From the IMG/VR virus record IMGVR_UViG_3300042507_001693, positions 1-26,153 of that record: a DNA stretch of 26,153 bases; one strand, 5' to 3'. Source of the DNA: a virus. The notes beneath the pieces are model-generated. The model saw nothing but the letters and a program-made list of their open reading frames with translations, was not told where the DNA came from and did not search any database. Position numbers and translations under genes: made by a program. Shown in pieces: positions 1-5,455 of this stretch (its first letter is position 1; each line of letters begins with the position of its first letter).

Positions 1-61
1 CTACACCACGATAAAGAATATTGTTGCCAATACTGATTACGTTTGTGTAAAAGTTGCTCAT
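1..61 (-). CDS. gp43: DNA polymerase gp43, first 20 codons (partial)
   Basis: The window cuts this gene after 61 bases. The readable start is MSNFYTNVISIGNN followed by ILYRG. This matches the opening of T4-like family B DNA polymerases, where an FY..V...GN.I...RG pattern begins the exonuclease-side N-terminus. The ATG directly follows the TAA of the upstream gene with no gap, so translation is probably coupled. The position also fits: gp43 follows regA in T4-like phages, although here ten genes intervene. The call rests on 20 residues plus context; the catalytic motifs lie outside the window. Confidence 0.8.
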   Translation of the reverse strand, partial: MSNFYTNVISIGNNILYRGV

Positions 62-364
62 TTAATATTTTGGAATTGTTGATGCAATCTGGATGCCTGA
101 TCCGAACATTGTATTATACTGATTTTCTAGCTCACGCACAGGTGAATTGATGGTAAGAATGTCACTGCGATAGATTGTGATGCCAGTTTCAAACTCTTGT
201 GCATATTCTAGGTATGGAATAAATCCAAGCATTGGACCATCTTTGGTTACTTGAGTTGCGACTTGGACAGGCTTCTTGATAACAATCAAGTCGCCAGCAT
301 ACTCTTGCTCAACATCACCAAGAACCGTCTGATTGGTTTTGAAGGTAACAAGTTTCAATGTCAT
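62..364 (-). CDS. Sm-like (LSm-type) small protein, paralog of the gene at 19834-20247
   Basis: A 100-residue protein with no signal peptide or membrane segment. It starts with a beta-rich K-L-V-T-F-K segment, followed by a DLIVIKKPVQV strand, a GFIPYLEYAQEF segment and an ILTINSPVRELENQYN segment. The same pattern occurs in the 137-residue protein encoded at 19834-20247 (MSPWLPIEL, VLTIVEPRSALIEYYN), so I regard the two as paralogs. Such proteins occur in T4-like cyanophages next to uvsW; an Sm-like fold is my inference from strand pattern and size, and RNA binding would follow from that. The ATG overlaps the upstream stop (ATGA), and the stop abuts the gp43 start. Confidence 0.6.
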   Translation of the reverse strand: MTLKLVTFKTNQTVLGDVEQEYAGDLIVIKKPVQVATQVTKDGPMLGFIPYLEYAQEFETGITIYRSDILTINSPVRELENQYNTMFGSGIQIASTIPKY

Positions 365-660
365 CGTGCTGGCTCCAGCAACTTGTTGACATTAGCTTCA
401 CCGAAAAATGTTTTCAGTGTTACCCACTTCTTGGGAAACAACATTTCACGACCGCGGAAGTCATTGATGTTCAATGTTGGATCATTGACCAGACCAACAA
501 GCTCGACCATGTTGTCAAACTCACGCAGAAACAAGTCATACTTGTATGCTTGCAGATTATTTGCTACAGCCAATTTATAGGCTAGCTTCGATGTATCGAT
601 ATTATTCAATTTCGATGTTACTCCATTGTTTAAGTTTTTCAAATTTATATTGTTTAGCAA
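361..660 (-). CDS. Conserved hypothetical protein, non-ATG start
   Basis: Not recognised. The protein is up to 99 residues, helical and soluble, with a well-conserved-looking core (KLAYKLAVANNLQAYKYDLF) and a C-terminal FFGEANVNKLLEPAR segment. There is no ATG near the 5' end. The TTG at 660 has an AAAGGA 7 bases upstream but lies 59 bases inside the MazG-like gene. An alternative TTG at 609, overlapping the MazG-like stop and preceded by GGAG, would give 83 residues. It ends in an ATGA overlap with the Sm-like gene, so it belongs to the run leading into gp43. Confidence 0.6.
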   Translation of the reverse strand: MLNNINLKNLNNGVTSKLNNIDTSKLAYKLAVANNLQAYKYDLFLREFDNMVELVGLVNDPTLNINDFRGREMLFPKKWVTLKTFFGEANVNKLLEPAR

Positions 661-880
661 GCATTAGTCCTTTCCATTCTACACCAACATCTTTTTTCAC
701 AAGCAAATCAATCATGGCTAACAGATCACCCAATTCTTCTTGGAGCATCTGGATATTCGTACAATCTTTACCAGGTTTTATCTGGTCAGGACCGAAACGA
801 AAGCACTTACTGATTGCTTGAGTTACCTCTGCACATTCTTCTTGGAGAATCAGCAGTATCTCTCTGGTATCTTCGTTCAT
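602..880 (-). CDS. MazG-like nucleotide pyrophosphohydrolase
   Basis: A 92-residue all-alpha NTP pyrophosphatase of the single-domain phage MazG type. The metal-binding pattern is visible as E14-E15-x-x-E18 in LQEECAEV and E49-x-x-D52 in EELGD, in two helices separated by a short loop. The family hydrolyses (d)NTPs to NMPs plus pyrophosphate; in phages it is proposed to trim nucleotide pools or lower (p)ppGpp. The preceding gene encodes another MazG-type domain, so the two may have different substrates. The stop of the upstream gene is 4 bases before the ATG. Confidence 0.85.
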   Translation of the reverse strand: MNEDTREILLILQEECAEVTQAISKCFRFGPDQIKPGKDCTNIQMLQEELGDLLAMIDLLVKKDVGVEWKGLMLAKQYKFEKLKQWSNIEIE

Positions 881-884
881 TATA

Positions 885-1403
885 TCAGGCTTTCACGAAA
901 GGTGCAAGCTCTGGAGCAGTCCAACCCTCAGGTTTTAGAACTTTACCATCCGCACGTTTGATAACTTTACCAGTTACCAAATCAATTTTGGCTAAGTTAC
1001 TTCGCGCAACCTCAGCCCATGCTCCATCAACATCGTAACCTTTCATCTTGCAGTAACCCAAGATAACCCAGATCATGTCCATGCAAGCATCAAGTTGTTC
1101 AACCTCATCATTGGCTTTCATTGCGTCTTGAAATTCCCAATACTCTTCATTGATCAGATTACGATACAAGCTAACATTTTCTTTGCTAGGCAGTTGGTCA
1201 CATGCATCAATGAATGTATTCACGTCCTGATTCATGTCGGTGTTCAGTTTTTTCAAAATAATTGCTCCATTTTCCATACTAATATTTAATCTGGTACCTT
1301 CGTACCAACCCATGTCTTGCACCAAATCATCAGGCAACTGTAGAATGGCATCACCATTATCCAGAATCTCCACGATTTCAGCACTATAAGTTTTATCCTT
1401 CAA
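885..1403 (-). CDS. AbrB-like domain fused to MazG/PRA-PH-like pyrophosphohydrolase
   Basis: A two-domain protein of 172 residues. Residues 1-52 look like a SpoVT/AbrB (MazE-type) swapped-hairpin DNA-binding domain: a run of strands around ILQLPDDLVQDMGW, then GTRLNISMENGAIILKK. Residues 56-172 look like a MazG or phosphoribosyl-ATP-pyrophosphatase-like domain, with NEEYWEF (E86, E87, E90) and EQLDACMDMIW (E102 to D109). I chose the TTG at 1403 because AGAGGG lies 6 bases upstream and the AbrB domain begins there. An ATG at 1424 has no ribosome binding site, and the frame is open to 1430. It overlaps the end of the Tat-signal gene by 11 bases. Confidence 0.75.
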   Translation of the reverse strand: MKDKTYSAEIVEILDNGDAILQLPDDLVQDMGWYEGTRLNISMENGAIILKKLNTDMNQDVNTFIDACDQLPSKENVSLYRNLINEEYWEFQDAMKANDEVEQLDACMDMIWVILGYCKMKGYDVDGAWAEVARSNLAKIDLVTGKVIKRADGKVLKPEGWTAPELAPFVKA

Positions 1404-1707
1404 TTGACACCCTCTTCCATTCATCACCAATTTTCATCCACAATCTGTCATCTTTTCCCACAGCCATTGCAACAGAGTTTGTCACACGCGGATTAGAATG
1501 AAATTGAATTCCATAAGGACTAGCTGGAGCTTTTGGTTCATCATATGATCCAGTAAGTTGTAGCGTGTAAGCAGTTTTCGGTGGTGCAAGATGTGTAATA
1601 TCACGATTGGCTTCTCCAATCTCTTTTACTTGCCTATAAGATGCTGCACCCACAGCGAATGCACCGATGATGCCTGCACCTTTTAAAAAATTTCTTCGCA
1701 TGTTCAT
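1393..1707 (-). CDS. Small protein with a twin-arginine (Tat-type) signal
   Basis: 104 residues. The N-terminus MNMRRNFLKGAG carries the Tat consensus (R-R-x-F-L-K; R4-R5, F7, L8, K9). A mildly hydrophobic, Gly/Ala-rich stretch follows at residues 11-23. There is no obvious A-x-A cleavage site, so it could remain anchored. The mature part is polar, about 80 residues, and ends with a strand-rich VGKDDRLWMKIGDEWKRV segment. The function is unknown. The sequence suggests export of a folded protein to the host periplasm, which is unusual for a phage accessory protein. Its ATG overlaps the dCMP deaminase stop (ATGA). Confidence 0.7.
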   Translation of the reverse strand: MNMRRNFLKGAGIIGAFAVGAASYRQVKEIGEANRDITHLAPPKTAYTLQLTGSYDEPKAPASPYGIQFHSNPRVTNSVAMAVGKDDRLWMKIGDEWKRVSIEG

Positions 1708-2132
1708 AATTTTTCCACTTTCACTCCGGCTCTCTCCAAGAACTGAACGCCATCAGCATTACGATAATGATTACGATAATACACAGAAGAGATACCACTT
1801 TGAAAAACAAGTTTGGCGCAATCAATACAAGGGGCATGAGTGATAAACATAGTAGCACCGTCGCCAGACTCGGTACTTTTTGCCAGTTTTGCAATTGCGT
1901 TGGTTTCTGCATGTAATACCTCTGGTTTTGTTTTTAGTACGGGTGCACCCTTATCATAACCAACAATATTCTCACATGTATTGTCCCAGCCAGATGGCAT
2001 GCCGTTATATCCGATGGATATAATTCTATCATCTTTTACAACGATAGCACCGACCTGCAATCTAACTGCGGTTGAACAGTTAGCAAATGTTTCAGCAGTC
2101 GTCATGAATGCTTCAATGTGCTTTGTCTTCAT
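1704..2132 (-). CDS. cd: Deoxycytidylate (dCMP) deaminase
   Basis: A 142-residue zinc-dependent enzyme of the dCMP/ComEB deaminase family, as in T4 Cd. It makes dUMP from dCMP for thymidylate synthesis. The active-site signature is complete: H74-A-E76 (zinc ligand and general acid/base) and P101-C-I-D-C105 (two zinc cysteines). GYNGMPSGWDNTCE is the usual substrate-loop sequence. Length matches non-allosteric or compact phage versions (T4 Cd is 193). Its neighbours include two MazG-type genes, so this stretch serves nucleotide metabolism. The ATG has no strong ribosome binding site that I can see. Confidence 0.93.
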   Translation of the reverse strand: MKTKHIEAFMTTAETFANCSTAVRLQVGAIVVKDDRIISIGYNGMPSGWDNTCENIVGYDKGAPVLKTKPEVLHAETNAIAKLAKSTESGDGATMFITHAPCIDCAKLVFQSGISSVYYRNHYRNADGVQFLERAGVKVEKL

Positions 2133-2162
2133 AGCAATTATGTATGTTAGTTGAACATGCAG

Positions 2163-2558
2163 TCATTTTGTTTTCTCCGCAATTTGTTTATAACCTGAAG
2201 TGGTAGGATGAACGCCATCTTTACTCAATCCTGTAATTGGAAGAACGGTGTCACCATACTCTTTTGACACATCTTGGATCATCATCTGAATGTCTGGTTT
2301 TATTGCAGGTAAAATCCAAAAAACTCTAGCTGTTCCAACTTTCTCACGAATACGTTGAAGCTCTGCTTTAGTTCTAATGCCATTATGATCATTGCTACCT
2401 AAACTAATGATCACAGTCTTTGCAGATAAATCATTTTTTAGATAGTTACGATTCCACTGCATACTGTTCCAACCAGTTTTTGCATGTACAACACACTCCG
2501 GTCTAGCCATGTGTGTTCCTACTGCAATACTGTCACCAAGAATTAAGCAATCAATCAT
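2163..2558 (-). CDS. Compact SGNH/GDSL-type hydrolase
   Basis: A 131-residue protein with the SGNH hydrolase blocks. Block I is LILGDSIAVG (nucleophile S10), block III is SLGSND (G54, N56) and block V is KDGVHPT (D114, H117). It is short for the family, which is usually 180-230 residues. There is no signal peptide, so it should act in the cytoplasm or as a lysate or virion protein. The substrate (ester, acetyl group or thioester) cannot be read. Its ATG overlaps the stop of the metallophosphoesterase (ATGA), so the two are probably made together. Confidence 0.8.
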   Translation of the reverse strand: MIDCLILGDSIAVGTHMARPECVVHAKTGWNSMQWNRNYLKNDLSAKTVIISLGSNDHNGIRTKAELQRIREKVGTARVFWILPAIKPDIQMMIQDVSKEYGDTVLPITGLSKDGVHPTTSGYKQIAEKTK

Positions 2559-3472
2559 ATGTCAAGGTATTGAAGTTCAAAACGATCAGCGCAATCTTCA
2601 TAATTGATGTATCCGCGTGGATTACATACAATGCGAGTTGAGCCGATCATGTAGTCAAAACGATCATGTGTATGACCGTGTGTCCATAGTTTGATCTGTG
2701 GATGATCAAGAATAAACTCTGACAAGTCAGAAGAGTATGCACCATTCATCATCACATCGTTTTGATATTGTGGCTTTGTTGACAATTTACATGGAGCGTG
2801 GTGACCCACAACTACAAATTTTTCATCAAACATTCCCTCAATAACATGGCGAATATATTCCTTCATGGCTACATGATCCGCATATGCATCTTCTGGGCTG
2901 AATGACGCAATATCTTCTTTGAATTTGAATCCATCAGGAATCGCCATTCCTTTTTCATCAAGTACGTATTGGCCATCATCGCCACGTTTGTATACAGGAA
3001 CTTTACGAGTGACTACGCGCTTGCTATTTTTAACAATGCGGAAATCGTTCATCATGCTACGAACATGGTATAATGTTAGTGCATCACCATTGTTCATATC
3101 TGTCCACAAAGTGCCGCCAATAAATGTCACACCATTTACTGTAACATATTCACGGTCTAGAATGTGTAGATTTTTCAGATATCCAAGTTTCTCTTTGAGT
3201 CTGGGAAGAGACAGTGCATAATCACCATGATAGTGTTCATGGTTGCCAGCAACATACAAGACTGTAGGAAATCGCTCGGAGCATTCTTGGAAGAATGTGT
3301 GATATCGATTAGACTTGTCGGATGCGCCCAACAGATTATGGACATCCTGGTCGTTCAACTCATTGGCTAAGCAAATGTCACCTGAAAGAATCAGAACATC
3401 GGCGTTTTCTGTGTTTTGGAGGGAGATTGTTCCGAATTCTAGGTGTAGATCGGATGCGAGTGCAATTTTCAT
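2555..3472 (-). CDS. Calcineurin-like metallophosphoesterase
   Basis: 305 residues with the full metal-binding set of this family: D8-x-H10 in ASDLHLEFG, GD in LSGDICL, GNHEHYH, VGHHAP and THGHTHD. The family includes phosphodiesterases, phosphatases and cyclic-nucleotide or Ap4A hydrolases; the substrate here cannot be told. A segment at about residues 150-190 (strand-rich, with RGDDGQYVLDEKG) is an insertion relative to a minimal core. It is distinct from gp47, which is also in this window. The gene has its own near-consensus sigma70 promoter in the gap upstream and runs into the SGNH gene with an ATGA overlap. Confidence 0.88.
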   Translation of the reverse strand: MKIALASDLHLEFGTISLQNTENADVLILSGDICLANELNDQDVHNLLGASDKSNRYHTFFQECSERFPTVLYVAGNHEHYHGDYALSLPRLKEKLGYLKNLHILDREYVTVNGVTFIGGTLWTDMNNGDALTLYHVRSMMNDFRIVKNSKRVVTRKVPVYKRGDDGQYVLDEKGMAIPDGFKFKEDIASFSPEDAYADHVAMKEYIRHVIEGMFDEKFVVVGHHAPCKLSTKPQYQNDVMMNGAYSSDLSEFILDHPQIKLWTHGHTHDRFDYMIGSTRIVCNPRGYINYEDCADRFELQYLDI

Positions 3473-3482
3473 AATATAAGAT

Positions 3483-3516
3483 GCCTTTCTATGCTGTTAG
3501 TATAGCACAGAAAGGC
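3483..3516 (-). other. Inverted repeat between hsp20 and the phosphoesterase gene
   Basis: Perfect 8-bp arms GCCTTTCT and AGAAAGGC. After one mismatch there is a further 4 bp (TGCT/AGCA), leaving a loop of about 8 bases. In RNA reading through from hsp20 this would make a 12-13-bp hairpin right after its stop. The tract after it (CATCTTATATT) is only weakly U-rich, so terminator function is uncertain. The -10 box of the phosphoesterase promoter lies in the loop. Confidence 0.7.
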
Positions 3517-3527
3517 TTTCCTGTCAA
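3499..3527 (-). promoter_or_regulatory. Sigma70-type promoter for the phosphoesterase gene
   Basis: On the minus strand: TTGACA (3522-3527), a 17-bp spacer, then TATACT (3499-3504). This is 11 of 12 consensus bases with optimal spacing, about 30 bases before the ATG at 3472. It presumably acts early, with host RNA polymerase, and serves the run of genes towards gp43. Confidence 0.8.
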
Positions 3528-3530
3528 GTA

Positions 3531-4013
3531 TTACTCTTGAAGAAGAGTTTTATTTTTGGTAGATTTGAGTACTTTATCGTTACCACCAGAAGCGATTGGA
3601 ATGCGTTTTGGCAGCTTTTCCTCAGGAATGACGTTCACTAGCTTGACGGTCAGAATACCGTTCTCCAGACCCGCTCCATCCACCTGAACCGTGTCCGCCA
3701 GGCGAACAACTTTCTTGAATGCGCGAGTACCGATGCCTCGATGCAAATAAGAACGATTCTCATCCACAGTAGCTTTCTTGCCTGTGATGGTCAATTCACC
3801 CTTTAGTGTCTCGATTTCGATTTCGTCTTCCGAGAATCCCGCAACAGCAAGTTCAACCAAATAATTGTTGTCGTCTAGCTTGACGATGTTATGTGGTGGA
3901 AAAGTGTTTGCTGGAAGTTTTTCTAGTGCGAGTTGATCGAATGCATCAAAGAAACGATCAAAGCCGACAGTTTGTGGGACCAATGGTCCAAAGTTTATAC
4001 GTCCTAATGTCAT
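3531..4013 (-). CDS. Small heat shock protein, Hsp20/alpha-crystallin family
   Basis: 160 residues, typical IbpA-class length. The alpha-crystallin domain spans about residues 40-130, with VELAVAGFSEDEIEIE, the GELTITGKK strand and ENGILTVKL corresponding to the family's A-x-x-x-n-G-v-L motif. The C-terminal I-x-I anchor is present as KRIPI (138-140). The protein holds unfolding clients and is found in T4-like cyanophages, where a role in assembly or stress is assumed. The ATG at 4013 is chosen because AGGAG sits 7 bases upstream; an open frame runs 27 codons further but lacks family sequence. It has its own late promoter and a leader of about 170 bases. Confidence 0.93.
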   Translation of the reverse strand: MTLGRINFGPLVPQTVGFDRFFDAFDQLALEKLPANTFPPHNIVKLDDNNYLVELAVAGFSEDEIEIETLKGELTITGKKATVDENRSYLHRGIGTRAFKKVVRLADTVQVDGAGLENGILTVKLVNVIPEEKLPKRIPIASGGNDKVLKSTKNKTLLQE

Positions 4014-4050
4014 AAGTTTTCTCCTATAAAAGCAAGTTGTGAAATGATAC
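4014..4050 (-). promoter_or_regulatory. Possible ROSE-like RNA thermometer over the hsp20 ribosome binding site
   Basis: In the mRNA, CUUGCU (4031-4036) lies 5 bases before the Shine-Dalgarno AGGAG (4021-4025). The two can pair as C-G, U-A, U-G, (bulged G), C-G, U-A around the loop UUUAU. This is the arrangement of ROSE elements, whose conserved U-(U/C)-GCU pairs with AGGA with one G out of register. A second hairpin lies just upstream at 4045-4064: GAUAC/GUAUC plus CU/AG around a UUCG loop. The pairing is seen in the sequence; the heat response is inferred from the known ROSE family of small heat shock genes. Confidence 0.5.
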
Positions 4051-4064
4051 CTCGAAAGCGTATC
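4045..4064 (-). other. Hairpin in the hsp20 leader
   Basis: On the mRNA, GAUAC pairs with GUAUC. After a bulged G, CU pairs with AG around a UUCG tetraloop. It sits directly 5' of the proposed RBS-masking stem, as the stabilising 5' hairpins of ROSE elements do. Further upstream, CCGUU/AACGG (about 4149-4165) can form another weak stem. Confidence 0.5.
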
Positions 4065-4185
4065 GTTGTGCTGGTTACTTTCTCCAGCGTACACTAACGA
4101 GGTACAGTCTTATTCATCCGGACGCCTGAAAATGATCACTCATTCTCTAACCGTTAACGTCAAACGGCCCTAAGGTGGGTTCTGT

Positions 4186-4193
4186 TATTTATA
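4186..4193 (-). promoter_or_regulatory. Late promoter (TATAAATA) for hsp20
   Basis: An exact match to the T4 late -10 box on the minus strand. It overlaps the TAA stop (4189-4191) of the upstream small gene. RNA from here would carry a leader of roughly 170 bases before the hsp20 ATG at 4013, containing the hairpins noted above. gp55, which reads this box, is encoded at 19198-19761. Confidence 0.75.
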
Positions 4194-4371
4194 CAATTTT
4201 GACAAATGCAGCACCATTCACAAAATATTTTCTTTGTGGGTTTTGCTCTGTGTATACCTGTATGAATGTCATTGTGCTATCGACACGTTTCTCATACAGG
4301 TTGCTTGTTATGACAATTTCACCTGTGTAGATGTTCTTTAGCTTTGTCAATTTCTCTTTCACTTTTTTCAT
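4189..4371 (-). CDS. Small hypothetical protein, 60 residues
   Basis: Not recognised. A basic N-terminus (MKKVKEKLTKLKN) is followed by a strand-rich body (GEIVITSNLYEKRV, TMTFIQVY, KYFVNGAAFVKIV), suggesting a small beta fold, perhaps a nucleic-acid-associated one. No signal peptide or membrane segment. It starts 9 bases after the regA stop, so it is co-transcribed with regA. Its stop codon lies inside the hsp20 late promoter box. Confidence 0.6.
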   Translation of the reverse strand: MKKVKEKLTKLKNIYTGEIVITSNLYEKRVDSTMTFIQVYTEQNPQRKYFVNGAAFVKIV

Positions 4372-4380
4372 AATATAAAA

Positions 4381-4782
4381 TCACTCTGGACTCTTCTTAC
4401 CTATGTTGTATTTGCTGACTAGCTCCCAATCGTCTTTCTCACGGAAGGGAATGATTTTGATATGGTGAATCTCAGCGATCTTGTCTACCATAATTTCTGG
4501 ATTAACAATCGTAACTAAGCCCCACTGCTCAAGCAATTTGGCAATTGCATTACGTCTTTCAATGTCGTTGTCTACGATACTAGATGGCTTTCCATCCAAT
4601 GCAAACAGTTCTTTAAAATGTGTAATGTAATATTGACCGCGCTTATGTAGGATATGGCACGACTGGTACAGTATTTTCTCTTTGCGAGAAGACACACCAA
4701 TCCGTGTTAATGTCTCACGTACTTTCAAAAAATCATCTTGTTCTTTCAGCTTCACCTCAACAAATGTTGATAAATCTACCAT
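4381..4782 (-). CDS. regA: RegA translational repressor
   Basis: 133 residues (T4 RegA is 122). The protein represses translation of phage early mRNAs by binding near their start codons. Recognisable features are the N-terminal FVEVKLKEQDDFLKVRETLTRIG, the CHILHKRGQYYITHFKELF segment with its basic and aromatic residues, and DIERRNAIAKLLEQWGL. The order gp45-gp44-gp62-regA matches all T4-like phages. The ATG follows the gp62 stop after 2 bases. In T4, regA lies directly before gp43; here it does not. Confidence 0.92.
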   Translation of the reverse strand: MVDLSTFVEVKLKEQDDFLKVRETLTRIGVSSRKEKILYQSCHILHKRGQYYITHFKELFALDGKPSSIVDNDIERRNAIAKLLEQWGLVTIVNPEIMVDKIAEIHHIKIIPFREKDDWELVSKYNIGKKSPE

Positions 4783-4784
4783 GG

Positions 4785-5171
4785 CTACTTCCCCAATCCA
4801 CCTTTATCGGTCTTTTCTTTTAATTCTTGGATTTGTTTGTCAGTAAGCAGTCTGAGTGCATCCCTAGCTTTCGCATCAGAGAAACCGTAGAAAGATTTTA
4901 TACATGCTATATCATCACTTTTTTCAGGCTTTATCCACTTATTGAAAGGCCTTTTCTTAGCCCTGATAGTATTTAGTAAAAAATCATTCTGTAGCTTTTT
5001 GTCCAGCTGGTGTCTACGATTCATTTCATTGGCATACAATACACAGTCTTTATGGTAGGACAGTGCTCGGTTGACCATGAATGGTACGTATTCAGCCTCA
5101 GTAGATTCATCAACGATCAGTTGTTTCTTACCCTGCAGAATTTGATTTGCATATTCAAAGGGATTACTCAT
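4785..5171 (-). CDS. gp62: Sliding clamp loader small subunit gp62
   Basis: 128 residues, shorter than T4 gp62 (187). With gp44 it forms the clamp loader that places gp45 on DNA. It carries no nucleotide-binding motif, as expected. The N-terminal MSNPFEYANQILQGKK and the VNRALSYHKDCVLYANEMNR segment (helical, with the conserved NRALSYH pattern) are characteristic. It starts in an ATGA overlap with the upstream hypothetical and ends 2 bases before regA. Confidence 0.9.
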   Translation of the reverse strand: MSNPFEYANQILQGKKQLIVDESTEAEYVPFMVNRALSYHKDCVLYANEMNRRHQLDKKLQNDFLLNTIRAKKRPFNKWIKPEKSDDIACIKSFYGFSDAKARDALRLLTDKQIQELKEKTDKGGLGK

Positions 5172-5455
5172 ACTCTATCCAGTTTAATGCGAGGAACTTT
5201 ATTCCATAGTTCCTCACTGACAACATTTCCATACTGATCGTGCTTTGTATGTTTCACCTGTAGTTCAACACCATCGGGCTGTCCATCTTTTGTCCATTCC
5301 ACAACCCTAAATTGATAAGACAATGGATAAGGAACAACTGTGGGAAACGATCCAGTTATTGTAGCAGTCAAACCAGAAGATGCCGGTGCATATGATGTGG
5401 GCAAACTGGAAATGATACTGGTTGTATCTAATTTAGTTGATTGGTCTAGCTTCAT
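5168..5455 (-). CDS. Hypothetical protein in the clamp loader operon
   Basis: Not recognised. 95 residues: a Ser/Thr-rich N-terminal half (residues 1-42), probably flexible, followed by a strand-rich half (YQFRVVEWTKDGQPDGVELQV, NKVPRIKL). No signal peptide or membrane segment. It overlaps both neighbours by ATGA junctions, so it is firmly part of the operon between gp44 and gp62. It is absent at this place in T4. Confidence 0.6.
   Translation of the reverse strand: MKLDQSTKLDTTSIISSLPTSYAPASSGLTATITGSFPTVVPYPLSYQFRVVEWTKDGQPDGVELQVKHTKHDQYGNVVSEELWNKVPRIKLDRV

Noticed and set aside
4014-4094. N-terminal extension of Hsp20 from a GTG at 4094
   Set aside because: The added 27 codons do not look like Hsp20, and they would include the hairpins and the AGGAG site that clearly serves the ATG at 4013.
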